A stretch of DNA of 64,000 nucleotides, taken from NCBI GenBank assembly GCA_041941305.1, contig JBGTQJ010000016.1:62001-126000 (forward strand), written 5' to 3'. The notes below the pieces were generated by a model. The model had not been told where the DNA came from. It did no database searches and saw only the letters and a program-made list of their open reading frames with translations. The translations under genes and the position numbers were made by a program. Position 1 is the stretch's first letter. Each line of letters starts with the position of its first letter. Source of the DNA: JANSWP01 sp041941305 (GTDB lineage: Bacteria; Bacteroidota; Bacteroidia; Chitinophagales; Saprospiraceae). Of the stretch, positions 53,029-62,589 are shown piece after piece.

Positions 53029-55236
53029 ATGGGTAAAAAAATACCAATTACCACCTCCTTTAATTTGCCTGACGGACGTGAAGTAACAATTGAAACAGGA
53101 AAATTGGCAACTCAGGCAGACGGTTCTGTCGTAGTCCGAATTGGAAAGACTATGTTGTTTTGTAGTGTAGTCTCGGCTACTGAATTAAGGGAAGGACAAG
53201 CGTGGTTCCCACTCTCAGTTGATTATCAAGAAAAATTTGCAGGCGCCGGCCGCATCCCAGGAAACTTTCACAGGAGAGAGGCTAGACTTTCAGATCATGA
53301 GATTTTGGTTTCCAGGTTAGTTGACAGAGCGGTCAGACCACTATTCCCGGATGGTTATATGTTTGACACTCAAATCATCATTAATTTGATTTCGGGTGAT
53401 ACAGATGTGCCTCCAGATGCCTTTGCTGCATTGGCAGCTTCCGCAGCTTTTGCCATCTCAGATATACCGTTTAACGGACCTATTTCTGAGGTACGAGTTG
53501 CAAAAATAGAAGAGGAATATGTTGTGAATCCTAATAAATCTCTTTTAGAGAAAGCAACTTTAGATATTATTGTTGCAGCTTCAATGGACAATGTCGTGAT
53601 GGTTGAAGGAGAAGCGAAAGAGTGTTCTGAAAAGGAATTGACGGAAGCTATAAAGGTAGGCCACGAAGCAATTAAAGTTCAATGCCAGGCTCAATTGGAA
53701 TTGGCAGAGAAGGTGGGAGCAACAACAAAAAGAGAATTTGAACCTCCAGTAGAGGATGAGGATTTGAAAAAATTGATTGAAAAACTATCAAGAGATAAAA
53801 TTTTAGAAGTATCAAAAGGATTCTTACCCAAACATGAGCGAAAAGCTGGTTACAAAGCTTCTAAAGAAGAAGTAATCGAAAAGTTGACGGCGGATAAGGG
53901 TGAAGAATATATGGAAGAAAATGATGAATTGATCCAGCGTTATATTGAAAAAGTCAAAAAAGAAACAATTCGTGCAATGGTCCTTGATGACGGTGTACGA
54001 TTGGATGGAAGAAAGTCTACTGATATTCGTGATATATGGTGTGAGGTAGATTATTTACCATCTGCACATGGTTCTTCTATTTTTACAAGAGGGGAAACCC
54101 AGTCATTAACTTCAATGACATTAGGGACCAAGATGGATGAAATGATGGTAGATAATGCTTTGGAACATCGATTCGATAAATTTTATCTTCATTATAATTT
54201 TCCAGCCTTTTCTGTAGGTGAGATTAAACCACAGAGGGGACCCGGACGACGCGAAGTTGGTCATGCTAATTTGGCTGCACGGTCCATTAAACAGGTTTTG
54301 CCTGACGAAATGGTTTATACCATCCGAATAGTCTCGGATATTTTAGAGTCAAATGGGTCATCTTCAATGGCAACGGTTTGTGCAGGTGCTATGGCTTTGA
54401 TGGATGGCGGTATTCAAATAAAAGCGCCGGTTTCCGGAATTGCAATGGGAATGATTTCGGATGGTGAACGACATGCAATTTTGTCCGATATCTTAGGAGA
54501 TGAGGATGCACTCGGGGATATGGACTTTAAAGTTACTGGTACTGAAAAAGGTATTACCGCTTGTCAAATGGACATTAAAATAGAAGGACTTTCCTATGAT
54601 TTACTAGAACAAGCATTGGAACAAGCTCGACAGGGTAGATTGCACATATTAGGTGAGATGGCAAAAACGATTGGTGAACCAAGGGAAGACCTCAAACCTC
54701 ATGCACCAAGGATTGTGGAAGTGATTATTGATAAGAGTTTCATAGGTGCTGTAATAGGACCAGGGGGAAAAATAATTCAGGAAATTCAGGAAACTACCAA
54801 AACAAATATCAACATTGAAGAAGTCGATGACAAGGGTGTAGTGAATATTTCCAGCTCGGATCAGGAATCTATTGAGGCCGCTTTGAAAAGAATTAAAGAA
54901 ATTACATTTACTCCTGAAGTAGGGGATGTATATGAGGCAAAAGTAAAAACAGTGATGCCTTATGGTGTATTTGTTGATTTTAATGGAAAAAGTGGATTGT
55001 TACACGTTTCAGAAATTTCGCATTCCAGAATTGATAACGTTGAGGAAGTATTCAGTGAAGGAGATCCAGTCAAAGTAAAATTAATAGGAATAGATAAACG
55101 TACCGGGAAGTTTAGATTGTCAAGAAAGGCTTTGATGCCCAGACCTCCAAGAGGTGAAGGTGGTAATGATAGAGGTAGTGGAGATCGCAGAGGCGGAGGA
55201 CACAGAGGAAACGGAGAAGACAGAAGAAATCGTTGA
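53029..55236 (+). CDS. pnp: Polyribonucleotide nucleotidyltransferase
   Basis: A 735-residue PNPase: first RNase PH domain (residues about 1-220, with FHRREARLSDHEILVSRLVDRAVRPLFP), an alpha-helical linker, second RNase PH domain (about 320-550, containing the active-site HYNFPAFSVGEIKPQRGPGRREVGHANLA), KH domain (about 555-620, with GAVIGPGGKIIQEIQE), S1 domain (about 630-700, DVYEAKVKTVMPYGVFVDFNG), and a Gly/Arg-rich tail (RRGGGHRGNGEDRRNR) that may aid RNA binding. It degrades RNA 3'-to-5' by phosphorolysis as a trimer. It lies downstream of rpsO and upstream of the primary sigma gene. Confidence 0.97.
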   Translation: MGKKIPITTSFNLPDGREVTIETGKLATQADGSVVVRIGKTMLFCSVVSATELREGQAWFPLSVDYQEKFAGAGRIPGNFHRREARLSDHEILVSRLVDRAVRPLFPDGYMFDTQIIINLISGDTDVPPDAFAALAASAAFAISDIPFNGPISEVRVAKIEEEYVVNPNKSLLEKATLDIIVAASMDNVVMVEGEAKECSEKELTEAIKVGHEAIKVQCQAQLELAEKVGATTKREFEPPVEDEDLKKLIEKLSRDKILEVSKGFLPKHERKAGYKASKEEVIEKLTADKGEEYMEENDELIQRYIEKVKKETIRAMVLDDGVRLDGRKSTDIRDIWCEVDYLPSAHGSSIFTRGETQSLTSMTLGTKMDEMMVDNALEHRFDKFYLHYNFPAFSVGEIKPQRGPGRREVGHANLAARSIKQVLPDEMVYTIRIVSDILESNGSSSMATVCAGAMALMDGGIQIKAPVSGIAMGMISDGERHAILSDILGDEDALGDMDFKVTGTEKGITACQMDIKIEGLSYDLLEQALEQARQGRLHILGEMAKTIGEPREDLKPHAPRIVEVIIDKSFIGAVIGPGGKIIQEIQETTKTNINIEEVDDKGVVNISSSDQESIEAALKRIKEITFTPEVGDVYEAKVKTVMPYGVFVDFNGKSGLLHVSEISHSRIDNVEEVFSEGDPVKVKLIGIDKRTGKFRLSRKALMPRPPRGEGGNDRGSGDRRGGGHRGNGEDRRNR

Positions 55237-55692
55237 GGAAGTTTTTGAAAAGTAAATAATGTTCAGCTTTATGCTGGATTGAAATAATAATAACGGTTGG
55301 TAGAGCATTCTACTTGCCGTTTTTTATTTAGGCACTTTTTTTGAACCGTATTGTTTTTGAAATGAATCTCCAAAATCAAATTAATGCGCCTAACATCCCT
55401 AACCTTTTTTATCCTATCCTTTCCAAATTTTAGTAGCAACCATAGAACTTTTATTTCCTGGATCTTGTTTATTTGTCCAAAATAGTTTATAATAAAAAAA
55501 ATCAAAAAGTCAAGTTTTTTTTAAAAAAATGGCAACTTTTTTGCTGAATATTCCCATAATTCTTAATATTTTGAGTTTTCATTTTAATAGTCATGCTTGT
55601 TTTTTGGGTTCAAAATCTATATAAATTCAAATTGGGAAAATGTTATTTCCTATAGCTGGCTGTCAATCAATTAATTATAAAACCCCTGACTT
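55237..55692. other. Spacer between pnp and the primary sigma gene
   Basis: A 456-bp AT-rich stretch without a credible gene. It starts with the pnp terminator. The rest should hold the promoter(s) and leader of the primary sigma factor gene; no strong TAnnTTTG box was found by eye. Confidence 0.5.
55292..55326 (+). terminator. Terminator after pnp
   Basis: Imperfect 13-bp stem AACGGTTGGTAGA (55292-55304) / TCTACTTGCCGTT (55309-55321), GCAT loop, followed by T's. Confidence 0.7.
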
Positions 55693-56559
55693 ATGCGTCA
55701 ATTAAAAATCACAAACAAAATTACCACTCGGGAAAGTCTTGCCCTTGACAAGTACTTGAACGACATTGGTAAGATTGATATGCTGACTGCCGATGAGGAA
55801 GCGGAATTGGCAAGAAGAATCAGGCAGGGCGACCAAGCTGCCCTGGATAGACTTACCCAAGCCAATCTTCGTTTTGTGGTCTCCGTAGCCAAGCAGTATC
55901 AAAATCAGGGGCTTTCTTTGAGTGATTTAATTAATGAAGGCAATGTAGGTTTAATGAAGGCAGGTAGAAGATTTGATGAAACCAAGGGCTTTAAGTTTAT
56001 TTCTTATGCTGTTTGGTGGATTCGTCAGTCTATTTTGCAAGCTATTGTTGAGTATTCCAGGATTGTTCGACTTCCGTTAAACAAAGTGGGTTCTTACAAC
56101 AAGGTAAATGAAGCTTTTCTTTCATTCGTACAAGAATTTGAAAGAGAACCAACTCATGAAGAATTAGCGGAATTGTTGGATATGACGCCAAAAGAAGTTT
56201 CCAATATGCTTAGAGGAGGTGGTCGTCATCTTTCAGTAGATGCACCACTAAGTGGGGAAGAAGGAGATTCTACAATGCTGGATGTTATTTCAAGTAAACA
56301 ATCTTCTCCGCCTGATGAAAAATTAATGGATCAATCACTTAAAGAAGAAGTGCAACAAGGACTGTCCATTTTGTCTCCAAGGGAAGTGGAGGTTTTATCC
56401 TCTTATTATGGTCTAAATGGACATAAATCACTCACTTTGGAAGAAATTGGAGAATTGTATGGTTTAACACGTGAGCGGGTGCGCCAAATTAAAGAAAGAG
56501 CGATCCGCCGTTTGAGAAAATCTTACAATCGAAATGCCCTTAAGTCCTATTTAGGTTAA
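55693..56559 (+). CDS. rpoD: Primary RNA polymerase sigma factor (RpoD/SigA)
   Basis: A 288-residue group 1 sigma-70 factor. Region 1.2 starts DKYLNDIGKIDMLTADEEAELARRIRQGD; region 2 has NLRFVVSVAKQYQNQGLSLSDLINEGNVGLMKAGRRFDETKGFKFISYAVWWIRQSI; region 4 has LTLEEIGELYGLTRERVRQIKERAIRRLRKS. The short N-terminus (no large region 1.1) is typical of the Bacteroidota primary sigma factor, which recognises TTTG/TAnnTTTG promoters such as those proposed in this window. It is flanked by terminators on both sides and probably stands alone. Confidence 0.95.
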   Translation: MRQLKITNKITTRESLALDKYLNDIGKIDMLTADEEAELARRIRQGDQAALDRLTQANLRFVVSVAKQYQNQGLSLSDLINEGNVGLMKAGRRFDETKGFKFISYAVWWIRQSILQAIVEYSRIVRLPLNKVGSYNKVNEAFLSFVQEFEREPTHEELAELLDMTPKEVSNMLRGGGRHLSVDAPLSGEEGDSTMLDVISSKQSSPPDEKLMDQSLKEEVQQGLSILSPREVEVLSSYYGLNGHKSLTLEEIGELYGLTRERVRQIKERAIRRLRKSYNRNALKSYLG

Positions 56560-56577
56560 AAGAATTTATTCTTATAT

Positions 56578-56615
56578 AAAAGCCCGAATTTCACTATCTG
56601 AAATTGGGGCTTTTT
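56578..56615. terminator. Terminator after rpoD
   Basis: 15-bp stem with one mismatch, core AAGCCCGAATTTCA (56580-56593) / TGAAATTGGGGCTT (56599-56612), 5-base loop, A's before and T's after, between convergent genes. Its right arm touches the stop codon region of the downstream minus-strand gene. Confidence 0.85.
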
Positions 56616-57285
56616 ATTTGTGGGGATGTGTTATAGCGTACTGATTATCAGGGTTTTTTGGAGTGATTTTCCATTCTGATTTTATTTCTGGCCAATTGAC
56701 TAATTTAATATTATTTGTTTTACAAGCCCATCCAATTGTCCAATCAAAACTTGTAAACCCTTTGGCTGCATAGTTTTTTAGAGGTTTTGATATAGCCCAA
56801 ATTGGGGGATTTGTAGCAAAATTAGGATCAAGAAAATATTGACTTTGCATCAAATCTTGGGCGATGTCTCTGGTAAATCCAATGCATCCTCCCTGAATAG
56901 ACTTCAATCCAGCTTCTTCCTGAACCATTCCGAAAATGCAAGAATTTCCTGGCAAAGAATTAAATTTTCTATGAACAAGGGTATCAGGATCCATTTTAAA
57001 AAGAAATCTTGAGTTACTATTTCGAAGAAATAATTCTAACATTTCATGAACTATTGCTCCTCCAAATTTCAATTCAATTAAACGCTCTCTATAAAAAAAA
57101 GTAGCATTGTACTTTTCCGATAATTCTTTTATTGCTGGGTTATTATCTCCATCAGATCTTAAAATTAAAGGACATTTGGGGTAATGTTTTCTTAATTGAA
57201 ACAAACAATTGTAAAGCAAATCAACATCACGATAAACGTTGATAAAAAAAGTTAGGTCTTTTTCTTTTGGTACAATAGAATTCAC
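56614..57285 (-). CDS. Probable GT-A-fold glycosyltransferase
   Basis: A 223-residue protein starting LTFFINVYRDVDLLYNCLFQLRKHYPKCPLILRSDG, a nucleotide-sugar-fold-like first strand and loop, and containing a D-x-D motif in FKMDPDTLVHR (about residue 98-101). This points to a glycosyltransferase of GT-A fold, but I do not recognise the exact family. No membrane helix or signal peptide. The glycosyltransferase gene upstream on the same strand ends 5 bp before it, so they are surely cotranscribed and may modify the same glycan. Confidence 0.6.
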   Translation of the reverse strand: MNSIVPKEKDLTFFINVYRDVDLLYNCLFQLRKHYPKCPLILRSDGDNNPAIKELSEKYNATFFYRERLIELKFGGAIVHEMLELFLRNSNSRFLFKMDPDTLVHRKFNSLPGNSCIFGMVQEEAGLKSIQGGCIGFTRDIAQDLMQSQYFLDPNFATNPPIWAISKPLKNYAAKGFTSFDWTIGWACKTNNIKLVNWPEIKSEWKITPKNPDNQYAITHPHK

Positions 57286-57290
57286 AGAGC

Positions 57291-57971
57291 TTATTTTTGG
57301 TTTTTCCCGTATGTGTTTTCGTAAAGTTTAGTGACGCTATCTTCCGTCCTCACATACATCACGGTTCTTTCTGCTTCAATTGACCATCTTTTGATATTGT
57401 ATTTTGAAGCTTCAATTTTTTCAACCATATCTTTATCATTTCCAAGAGCCAAATCAATAAACCCTCCTACCTCTTTGAATATATTGGCTTTACCAAAAAA
57501 ACTGCTTGTACCACTACAGTCATCTACATGGATTTTTTTACTTGGATCATTTGCATCGGCAACGTATGGATCGCCTATTATTTTCATTCCACCAAAAATG
57601 ACATCAACATTCGGGTTGGCGTTTAAATAATTCAACTTGCTTTCAAAATGATTTGGCAAATAATGATCATCAGAGTCCAAAAAACAAATATAATCACCGA
57701 CTGCCATCATGAGACCTACATTTAGGCTAAGTGATTGTTTCCGATTACTGTGGGTAGCATATCGAATCCTGGGATCTTTATTCATGTAGGATTTTACCAA
57801 ATCTGTTGTTTCGTCTTCACTTCCATCATCAATGATGATATGCTCCCAATCTCTAACTGTCTGATTTTGAACTGATTCAATGCATTTTTTTAGAAGATTA
57901 GCGCGATTAAAAGTAGCAGTAATCACACTAATTCTAGGAATGCTATCAGAATAACACTGTAAGTTTATCAT
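57291..57971 (-). CDS. Family 2 glycosyltransferase
   Basis: A 226-residue GT2 enzyme: RISVITATFNRANLLKKCIESVQNQTVRDWEHIIIDDGSEDETTDLVKSY contains the N-terminal donor-binding region, CFLDSDDHYLPNHFE (about residue 94-108) is the metal-binding DxD, and later DKDMVE near residue 185 sits where the catalytic base is usual. It transfers a sugar from a nucleotide donor, probably to a surface glycan. It is the first gene of a two-gene leftward unit with the DxD protein 5 bp downstream. Confidence 0.85.
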   Translation of the reverse strand: MINLQCYSDSIPRISVITATFNRANLLKKCIESVQNQTVRDWEHIIIDDGSEDETTDLVKSYMNKDPRIRYATHSNRKQSLSLNVGLMMAVGDYICFLDSDDHYLPNHFESKLNYLNANPNVDVIFGGMKIIGDPYVADANDPSKKIHVDDCSGTSSFFGKANIFKEVGGFIDLALGNDKDMVEKIEASKYNIKRWSIEAERTVMYVRTEDSVTKLYENTYGKNQK

Positions 57972-58032
57972 ATTGGATTTTTGAATTTCAAAGGAAAGGA
58001 TTTAGAGGATGAATGATTTCCACCCAAACAAA

Positions 58033-58737
58033 TCAGGGAGTATTCAAAGCAACTGGAATTATTTTCCCGTTCATGAGGGATTGCATGTTCTGGGAGAATT
58101 CAGCGATAAATTGTGCTATTTGCTTGCTCGTAACTGGTGCACGATACCCTGGAAAAGCTTGTTCAAGCATTTCAGTTTGAACTGCTCCCAATGCCAAGCA
58201 ATTAACAGCAATATTTTTAGATTTAAATTCCTCAGCGAGGCATTCCGTCAGGTTGGCCAAGGCTGCTTTACTGGAACTGTATGCAGAGAGTCCGGGAAAT
58301 TTGCTGCTACCTTGAAATCCTCCCATACTGCCAATATTTACGATATGGGCTTGTTTACTTTTTTCAAGCCAAGGCAAAATGAACTTTATAAATTTGGCTA
58401 AGCCAAAAAGATTGACATTGAATATGTTAAACCAATCTGAATAGGACAATTCTGTAAAGGGTTTGTTTATGAGTAAACCTGCATTATTAATAAGTACATC
58501 AATAGCATTGAAATTTTGAAAAAAGGAATACATTTCATTTTCAGAAATATCAGTGATATCAAATTGGTTAATTGTCAATTTTCCCAGATTATTTCTTTTT
58601 GAAAATTCCTTGTTAAGATTGTCGAGGGCTTTTTTATTTCTTGAAAGCGCAATGATGTGATTAGATTCATTTTTACCTAATTCCAAAACAGTTTCAAACC
58701 CTATACCTCTACTAGCTCCTGTAATTACTATATTCAT
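58033..58737 (-). CDS. Short-chain dehydrogenase/reductase
   Basis: A 234-residue SDR: NAD(P)-binding TGASRGIGFET (about residue 6-16), NNAGLLINKPFTEL (about 85-98), catalytic Ser in NIGSMGGFQG, and YSSSK (about 150) supplying the Tyr-x-x-x-Lys pair. It oxidises or reduces an unknown alcohol/ketone. A TACCTTTG box on the minus strand lies 36 bp upstream. Confidence 0.88.
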   Translation of the reverse strand: MNIVITGASRGIGFETVLELGKNESNHIIALSRNKKALDNLNKEFSKRNNLGKLTINQFDITDISENEMYSFFQNFNAIDVLINNAGLLINKPFTELSYSDWFNIFNVNLFGLAKFIKFILPWLEKSKQAHIVNIGSMGGFQGSSKFPGLSAYSSSKAALANLTECLAEEFKSKNIAVNCLALGAVQTEMLEQAFPGYRAPVTSKQIAQFIAEFSQNMQSLMNGKIIPVALNTP

Positions 58738-58772
58738 TAAATTTTAAGTAAAAACTGATAAGCCTATTTTGC

Positions 58773-58780
58773 CAAAGGTA
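58773..58780 (-). promoter_or_regulatory. Putative -7 promoter box for the SDR gene
   Basis: Minus-strand TACCTTTG, matching TAnnTTTG, 36 bp before the SDR start. No obvious -33 TTTG. Confidence 0.4.
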
Positions 58781-58819
58781 TCGAACTTGTAAAATAAAAT
58801 TATCAGTTGGAAATAATTA

Positions 58820-60502
58820 TCAAGGTTCTTCTTTTAATTTCAGGTATTTCTTTTTGATGTAAAATCTATCAGTTGGAATTTTAAAGTTCTCTTTTTTAAA
58901 GTCTTTTAGTGTAATTTCCTGTATCTCTTTTGTATTTGGAAAGACCTGCACATAATTTCCTTCTTCTCCCAATAAGACTGGCATATCAAATCCATCCACA
59001 TCTGCTTCCCATTTGTATCTTACGATTAAATCTTTCCCGCCAAGTTCCAATTGATATAACAATTTGGGTATTTGAGGATATTCCAGATATTGTTCAAAAA
59101 ATTTACTCCAATCACGCCCTGTTTTTTCATTTACGAAATCTTCAAAGTCTTGACTAACTGTATGCGCCAGGGCATATTTTTGATAATACCCTTTTAATAT
59201 TTCAAACCATAAATCATCATCATTGATTGCATTTCTTAAAGTATGCAGCATCCAGGATCCTTTAAAGTAATGGTCACTTGAGCCAAAATTGTCAAAATTG
59301 ACATCCAAGGGACCTAGCATCGGAGCCACATTTTTTATCAATCTTTTCTGATTCTCCAAATATCTTATAGCATCCTTAAAGTTCATGGTATATTCTACAT
59401 AAAGGGCTTCCATGTAGGTGGTAAAAGATTCATGTATCCACATCTCTGCATGATCATTTGAACTCACACTATTTCCGAACCACTCGTGCCCAAGCTCATG
59501 CACAATAATAAAATCCCAATTCATGTCCCTGGGAATCATACTGCCCAAATAACCACGCATATACCGATTTCCATATGCGATAGCACTCTGATGCTCCATC
59601 CCTAAATATGGGGTTTCAACAAATGCAAGACCATCATCCCAAAAGGGATATTTATCAAAATAATGTTCAAATGCCTCCAGAACACCATGCGTTTGTTTAA
59701 AATGTTCCTTGGCTTTTTCCAAATTGTATTTTAAAACATAAAAGTCCATGGCAAGGCTGTCGCCGTCTTTGGCGGTATAAGTATCTGAAAAATGAGCATA
59801 ATCTGCGATGTTAACCGAAACATTATAATTGTTGATAGGGTAGGAGACAAACCATTTCCATTCTGTGTACCCATTTCCTAAATCTTTTTCTTCCCTTAAA
59901 TTTCCATTGGCGACACACATCAAACCTTTTGGAATAGCGACGTTAATTGCCATACTGTCTGGTTCATCAGAAAGATGGTCTTTGTTTGGCCACCAAAGAC
60001 TCGCCCCATCTCCCTCGCAAGCAACCCCTACCCAGTGATTGCCAGCCGAATCTTTTTTCCACACAAATCCTCCATCCCAGGGAGCATTAATTGCAATTCT
60101 TGGATAGCCTTCATAAAAGACCCTTATGGAGCCACTTGTTCCTGTCATCTGTTGTTCGGGTAACTCAACAAATACCGCATTATGCACTCTATTGAAATTT
60201 AAATATTTATCATAACAGGTAATATGGCTGATGGTCATATTTTTGAATAAATCAATTTGCATAGACGTAAAATCATCTAATACATCAAAGAAAATATCCA
60301 CATAACCTTTGATAAATTTCTTTTCAAGATCCAGAGCGATATTCAAATCATAATAGGTCACATCATAACAAGTGCGTTCAGGCCGCAACATACCTCTTAA
60401 GGTATCAGCTTTTGAAAAAGAATAGTTTTTGAAAAAATCCTTTTGTCCAGTTAGATGCAATGAAAGGAAAAGTGGTATTAATAGAAGAAGTAATTTTTTC
60501 AT
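58820..60502 (-). CDS. Exported M1-family metallopeptidase (aminopeptidase)
   Basis: A 560-residue secreted zinc peptidase: signal peptide (about 1-19), N-terminal beta domain, and the gluzincin core with substrate-binding GMEHQSAIAYG (variant of GAMEN, about residue 299-309), zinc motif HELGHEWFGNS (about 334-344) and the third zinc ligand Glu in HESFTTYMEALY about 20 residues later. It trims N-terminal residues from peptides, probably in the periplasm or at the surface. It is shorter than 850-residue PepN proteins because the C-terminal helical domain is absent. Leftward, downstream of an SDR gene. Confidence 0.92.
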   Translation of the reverse strand: MKKLLLLLIPLFLSLHLTGQKDFFKNYSFSKADTLRGMLRPERTCYDVTYYDLNIALDLEKKFIKGYVDIFFDVLDDFTSMQIDLFKNMTISHITCYDKYLNFNRVHNAVFVELPEQQMTGTSGSIRVFYEGYPRIAINAPWDGGFVWKKDSAGNHWVGVACEGDGASLWWPNKDHLSDEPDSMAINVAIPKGLMCVANGNLREEKDLGNGYTEWKWFVSYPINNYNVSVNIADYAHFSDTYTAKDGDSLAMDFYVLKYNLEKAKEHFKQTHGVLEAFEHYFDKYPFWDDGLAFVETPYLGMEHQSAIAYGNRYMRGYLGSMIPRDMNWDFIIVHELGHEWFGNSVSSNDHAEMWIHESFTTYMEALYVEYTMNFKDAIRYLENQKRLIKNVAPMLGPLDVNFDNFGSSDHYFKGSWMLHTLRNAINDDDLWFEILKGYYQKYALAHTVSQDFEDFVNEKTGRDWSKFFEQYLEYPQIPKLLYQLELGGKDLIVRYKWEADVDGFDMPVLLGEEGNYVQVFPNTKEIQEITLKDFKKENFKIPTDRFYIKKKYLKLKEEP

Positions 60503-60588
60503 AAGAGATTGGAGTTTGGTGTTCGGCGTTTTGAATTAATAGTTGGCAATTTATTGAATCGATTGCCAGAAAATTCAAAAGTCCAAAC

Positions 60589-61434
60589 TCACTTATATGC
60601 TTTCATCATTTGCCTTTTAAAAATATTATCAACCCATCGAACGGGCAATAGTTTAGCAATTCTAATAGGCAAACTGTTTTTTATTACAATATAATGTGTC
60701 TTAGGTCGCTTTTTTAACAAGATTTTGTATATCAACTTTGCCAAAACCATGGGTTCTAATCCTCTTTTTGCTGTTTTGGCTATCAATTTATTGGTTTGAG
60801 CCAATAAAGGTCCATAATTGGTTGAATCATATGGATTGTCCTCCATAGATGCCTTTTCCCAAATTGGAGTTTTTATGGGTCCAGGTTGTACAGAAATGAC
60901 ATCAATTCCATAAATTAATAATTCCCGTCGAAGTCCATCCGTAATTGCTTCCAATGCGTGTTTGGATGCGCAGTAAGGAACGAGGAATGGATTGGTAAAT
61001 AAACCAGAAACGGAACTAATATTGATAATTTTTCCAGGATTGGAAATTTTAGGTAATTGCGCTCCCAATAAAGGAAGAAACGCCTGGGTTACTTTTAATA
61101 CTCCAGTTACATTAACTGCCATCTGAGTCTCAAATTCTTCCAAGGGCAAATGTTGAATGGGACCAAAAACGACAATTCCGGCATTATTTATTAATCCTGA
61201 CAGGTATTTGCCAGATAAAATATTTTCAACTTCCAACTTGGCTTCAGCAATTTGTTCTTCATTTCTTACGTCAAAAATCAAGGCTTTAAAATTTTCATTG
61301 AATTCGGCTTCTAATCTCAAAGCATCTGCTTCTTTTCTGACACTCCCAAAGATAAAGTAGCCTTGTTGTATCAAGAATTGAGTTGTTTCATAGCCAATTC
61401 CTGTTGACGCCCCTGTAATTAGGATGTATTTCAT
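60589..61434 (-). CDS. Short-chain dehydrogenase/reductase
   Basis: A 281-residue classical SDR: TGASTGIGYETTQFL (about residue 6-20), NNAGIVVFGPIQHLPLEEFE (about 87-106), the catalytic Ser in NISSVSGLFTNPF and Tyr-x-x-x-Lys in YCASKHALEAI (about 154-158), then QPGPIKTPIWEK. The C-terminal 50 residues are basic and hydrophobic (KRPKTHYIVIKNSLPIRIAKLLPVRWVDNIF), like SDRs that act on lipophilic substrates at membranes. Substrate unknown. It starts leftward and is divergent from the SPOR protein gene. Confidence 0.88.
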   Translation of the reverse strand: MKYILITGASTGIGYETTQFLIQQGYFIFGSVRKEADALRLEAEFNENFKALIFDVRNEEQIAEAKLEVENILSGKYLSGLINNAGIVVFGPIQHLPLEEFETQMAVNVTGVLKVTQAFLPLLGAQLPKISNPGKIINISSVSGLFTNPFLVPYCASKHALEAITDGLRRELLIYGIDVISVQPGPIKTPIWEKASMEDNPYDSTNYGPLLAQTNKLIAKTAKRGLEPMVLAKLIYKILLKKRPKTHYIVIKNSLPIRIAKLLPVRWVDNIFKRQMMKAYK

Positions 61435-61518
61435 AAATTAAATAAGTAGTTTTTTTGATTTAGAAACAGTTGCAATTTAGATTCTGCCCAAAGTAAGCAA
61501 AATTTTAAAAGATAATTC

Positions 61519-61526
61519 TAACTTTG
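61519..61526 (+). promoter_or_regulatory. Putative -7 promoter box for the SPOR protein gene
   Basis: TAACTTTG matches TAnnTTTG, 40 bp before the start codon at 61567. The upstream region is AT-rich with no exact -33 TTTG. Confidence 0.45.
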
Positions 61527-61566
61527 GATTTGTGCCCAAAAATATTGTAGAATACTCCTTTGTATT

Positions 61567-62589
61567 ATGAAAATAGATGTAGCTTCAGCAATTAGTGAAT
61601 TACTGTTTGAACACGAGTCCATCGTAATTCCTGCTCTAGGAGGATTTACTACCTCTTATAAACCTTCCACCATTGATTATGTCCAAGGAAATTTAAATCC
61701 ACCATCAAAAGAATTGAGGTTTAATGAAAACTTGATGATCAATGACGGTATTTTGGTCAACTATTTACAGGAAAAATACCAACTTTCGGTAGATGAATCT
61801 GAAGTTGCAATTCAGAATTTTGTAAAGGATATTCTCGGGAATTTGGCAAAAAAAGAAATGGTTGTTATCCCTCAGGTTGGTCGCTTGTATAAAGACTATG
61901 AGGATAAAGTTAAATTTCTACCAGAAACTACTAATTTTAATACTCAGTCTTTCGGTTTGCCAAATGTTCAGTTTTATCCTGTGGTTAGAGATAAAGGGGC
62001 AAATAGTAATAATAAACAGAAGAATAAGAGCAGTAGTAAAAGAACTCAAAAAGCGGAGGATTCAGAATTGCCTGGATGGATGAAAATATTGCTTCCAATT
62101 TTGGGAATCTTATCAATTATCGTAATAGGTTTAGGGATTTATATTTATGGATCAGGTTCAGATCATTCTAATACGATAACCAATTTGGAGGTAAATGAAG
62201 AAAGGTTGAATAAAAAACCTGGAGATAAGGAAAACGTAACCGCTCTGGATGATGATGAAGATCTGGAAGATTTAAAAATGGATGAAGCAGTTGGGGAAAA
62301 CGAAGGAGAAGACCCAGCAGCAATTCGAGATACTGAAGCTCCCACTTTAAACCCAAACCAAAAAACAGCATTTGTAGTAATGCATAGTTTAAAAAATACA
62401 AGAAATGCAGAGAAATTTTTAGAAAGATTAAATAAGGCAGGCTATGCCTCCCATTCAATTAAAGAAAATGGATTGCACAAGGTCGGAGTTTTGAAGACTT
62501 ATGAAGATAGGAAAGAATTGGAAGAATTGGTAGAACAACTCTATAAGGAATTCAATACCAGACCAGTAATTCTAGAAGGAGATTTTTAA
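61567..62589 (+). CDS. HU-CCDC81 / SPOR-domain membrane protein
   Basis: A 340-residue protein: two HU/IHF-like CCDC81-type domains (about 1-70, MKIDVASAISELLFEHESIVIPALGGFTTSYK, and about 70-140, KKEMVVIPQVGRLYKDYE), a basic low-complexity linker, one membrane helix (about 180-196, ILLPILGILSIIVIGLGIYIYG), an acidic linker, and a C-terminal SPOR domain (about 265-340, FVVMHSLKNTRNAEKFLERLNKAGY). SPOR domains bind denuded peptidoglycan glycans at division sites. The DNA-binding-like N-terminus is cytoplasmic, so the protein may link chromosome or division machinery to the wall; this is inferred from architecture. Confidence 0.85.
   Translation: MKIDVASAISELLFEHESIVIPALGGFTTSYKPSTIDYVQGNLNPPSKELRFNENLMINDGILVNYLQEKYQLSVDESEVAIQNFVKDILGNLAKKEMVVIPQVGRLYKDYEDKVKFLPETTNFNTQSFGLPNVQFYPVVRDKGANSNNKQKNKSSSKRTQKAEDSELPGWMKILLPILGILSIIVIGLGIYIYGSGSDHSNTITNLEVNEERLNKKPGDKENVTALDDDEDLEDLKMDEAVGENEGEDPAAIRDTEAPTLNPNQKTAFVVMHSLKNTRNAEKFLERLNKAGYASHSIKENGLHKVGVLKTYEDRKELEELVEQLYKEFNTRPVILEGDF

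Noticed and set aside
55269..55505. 78-residue minus-strand frame between pnp and rpoD
   Set aside because: No family resemblance, no start region and an overlap with the pnp terminator; composition fits random AT-rich DNA.
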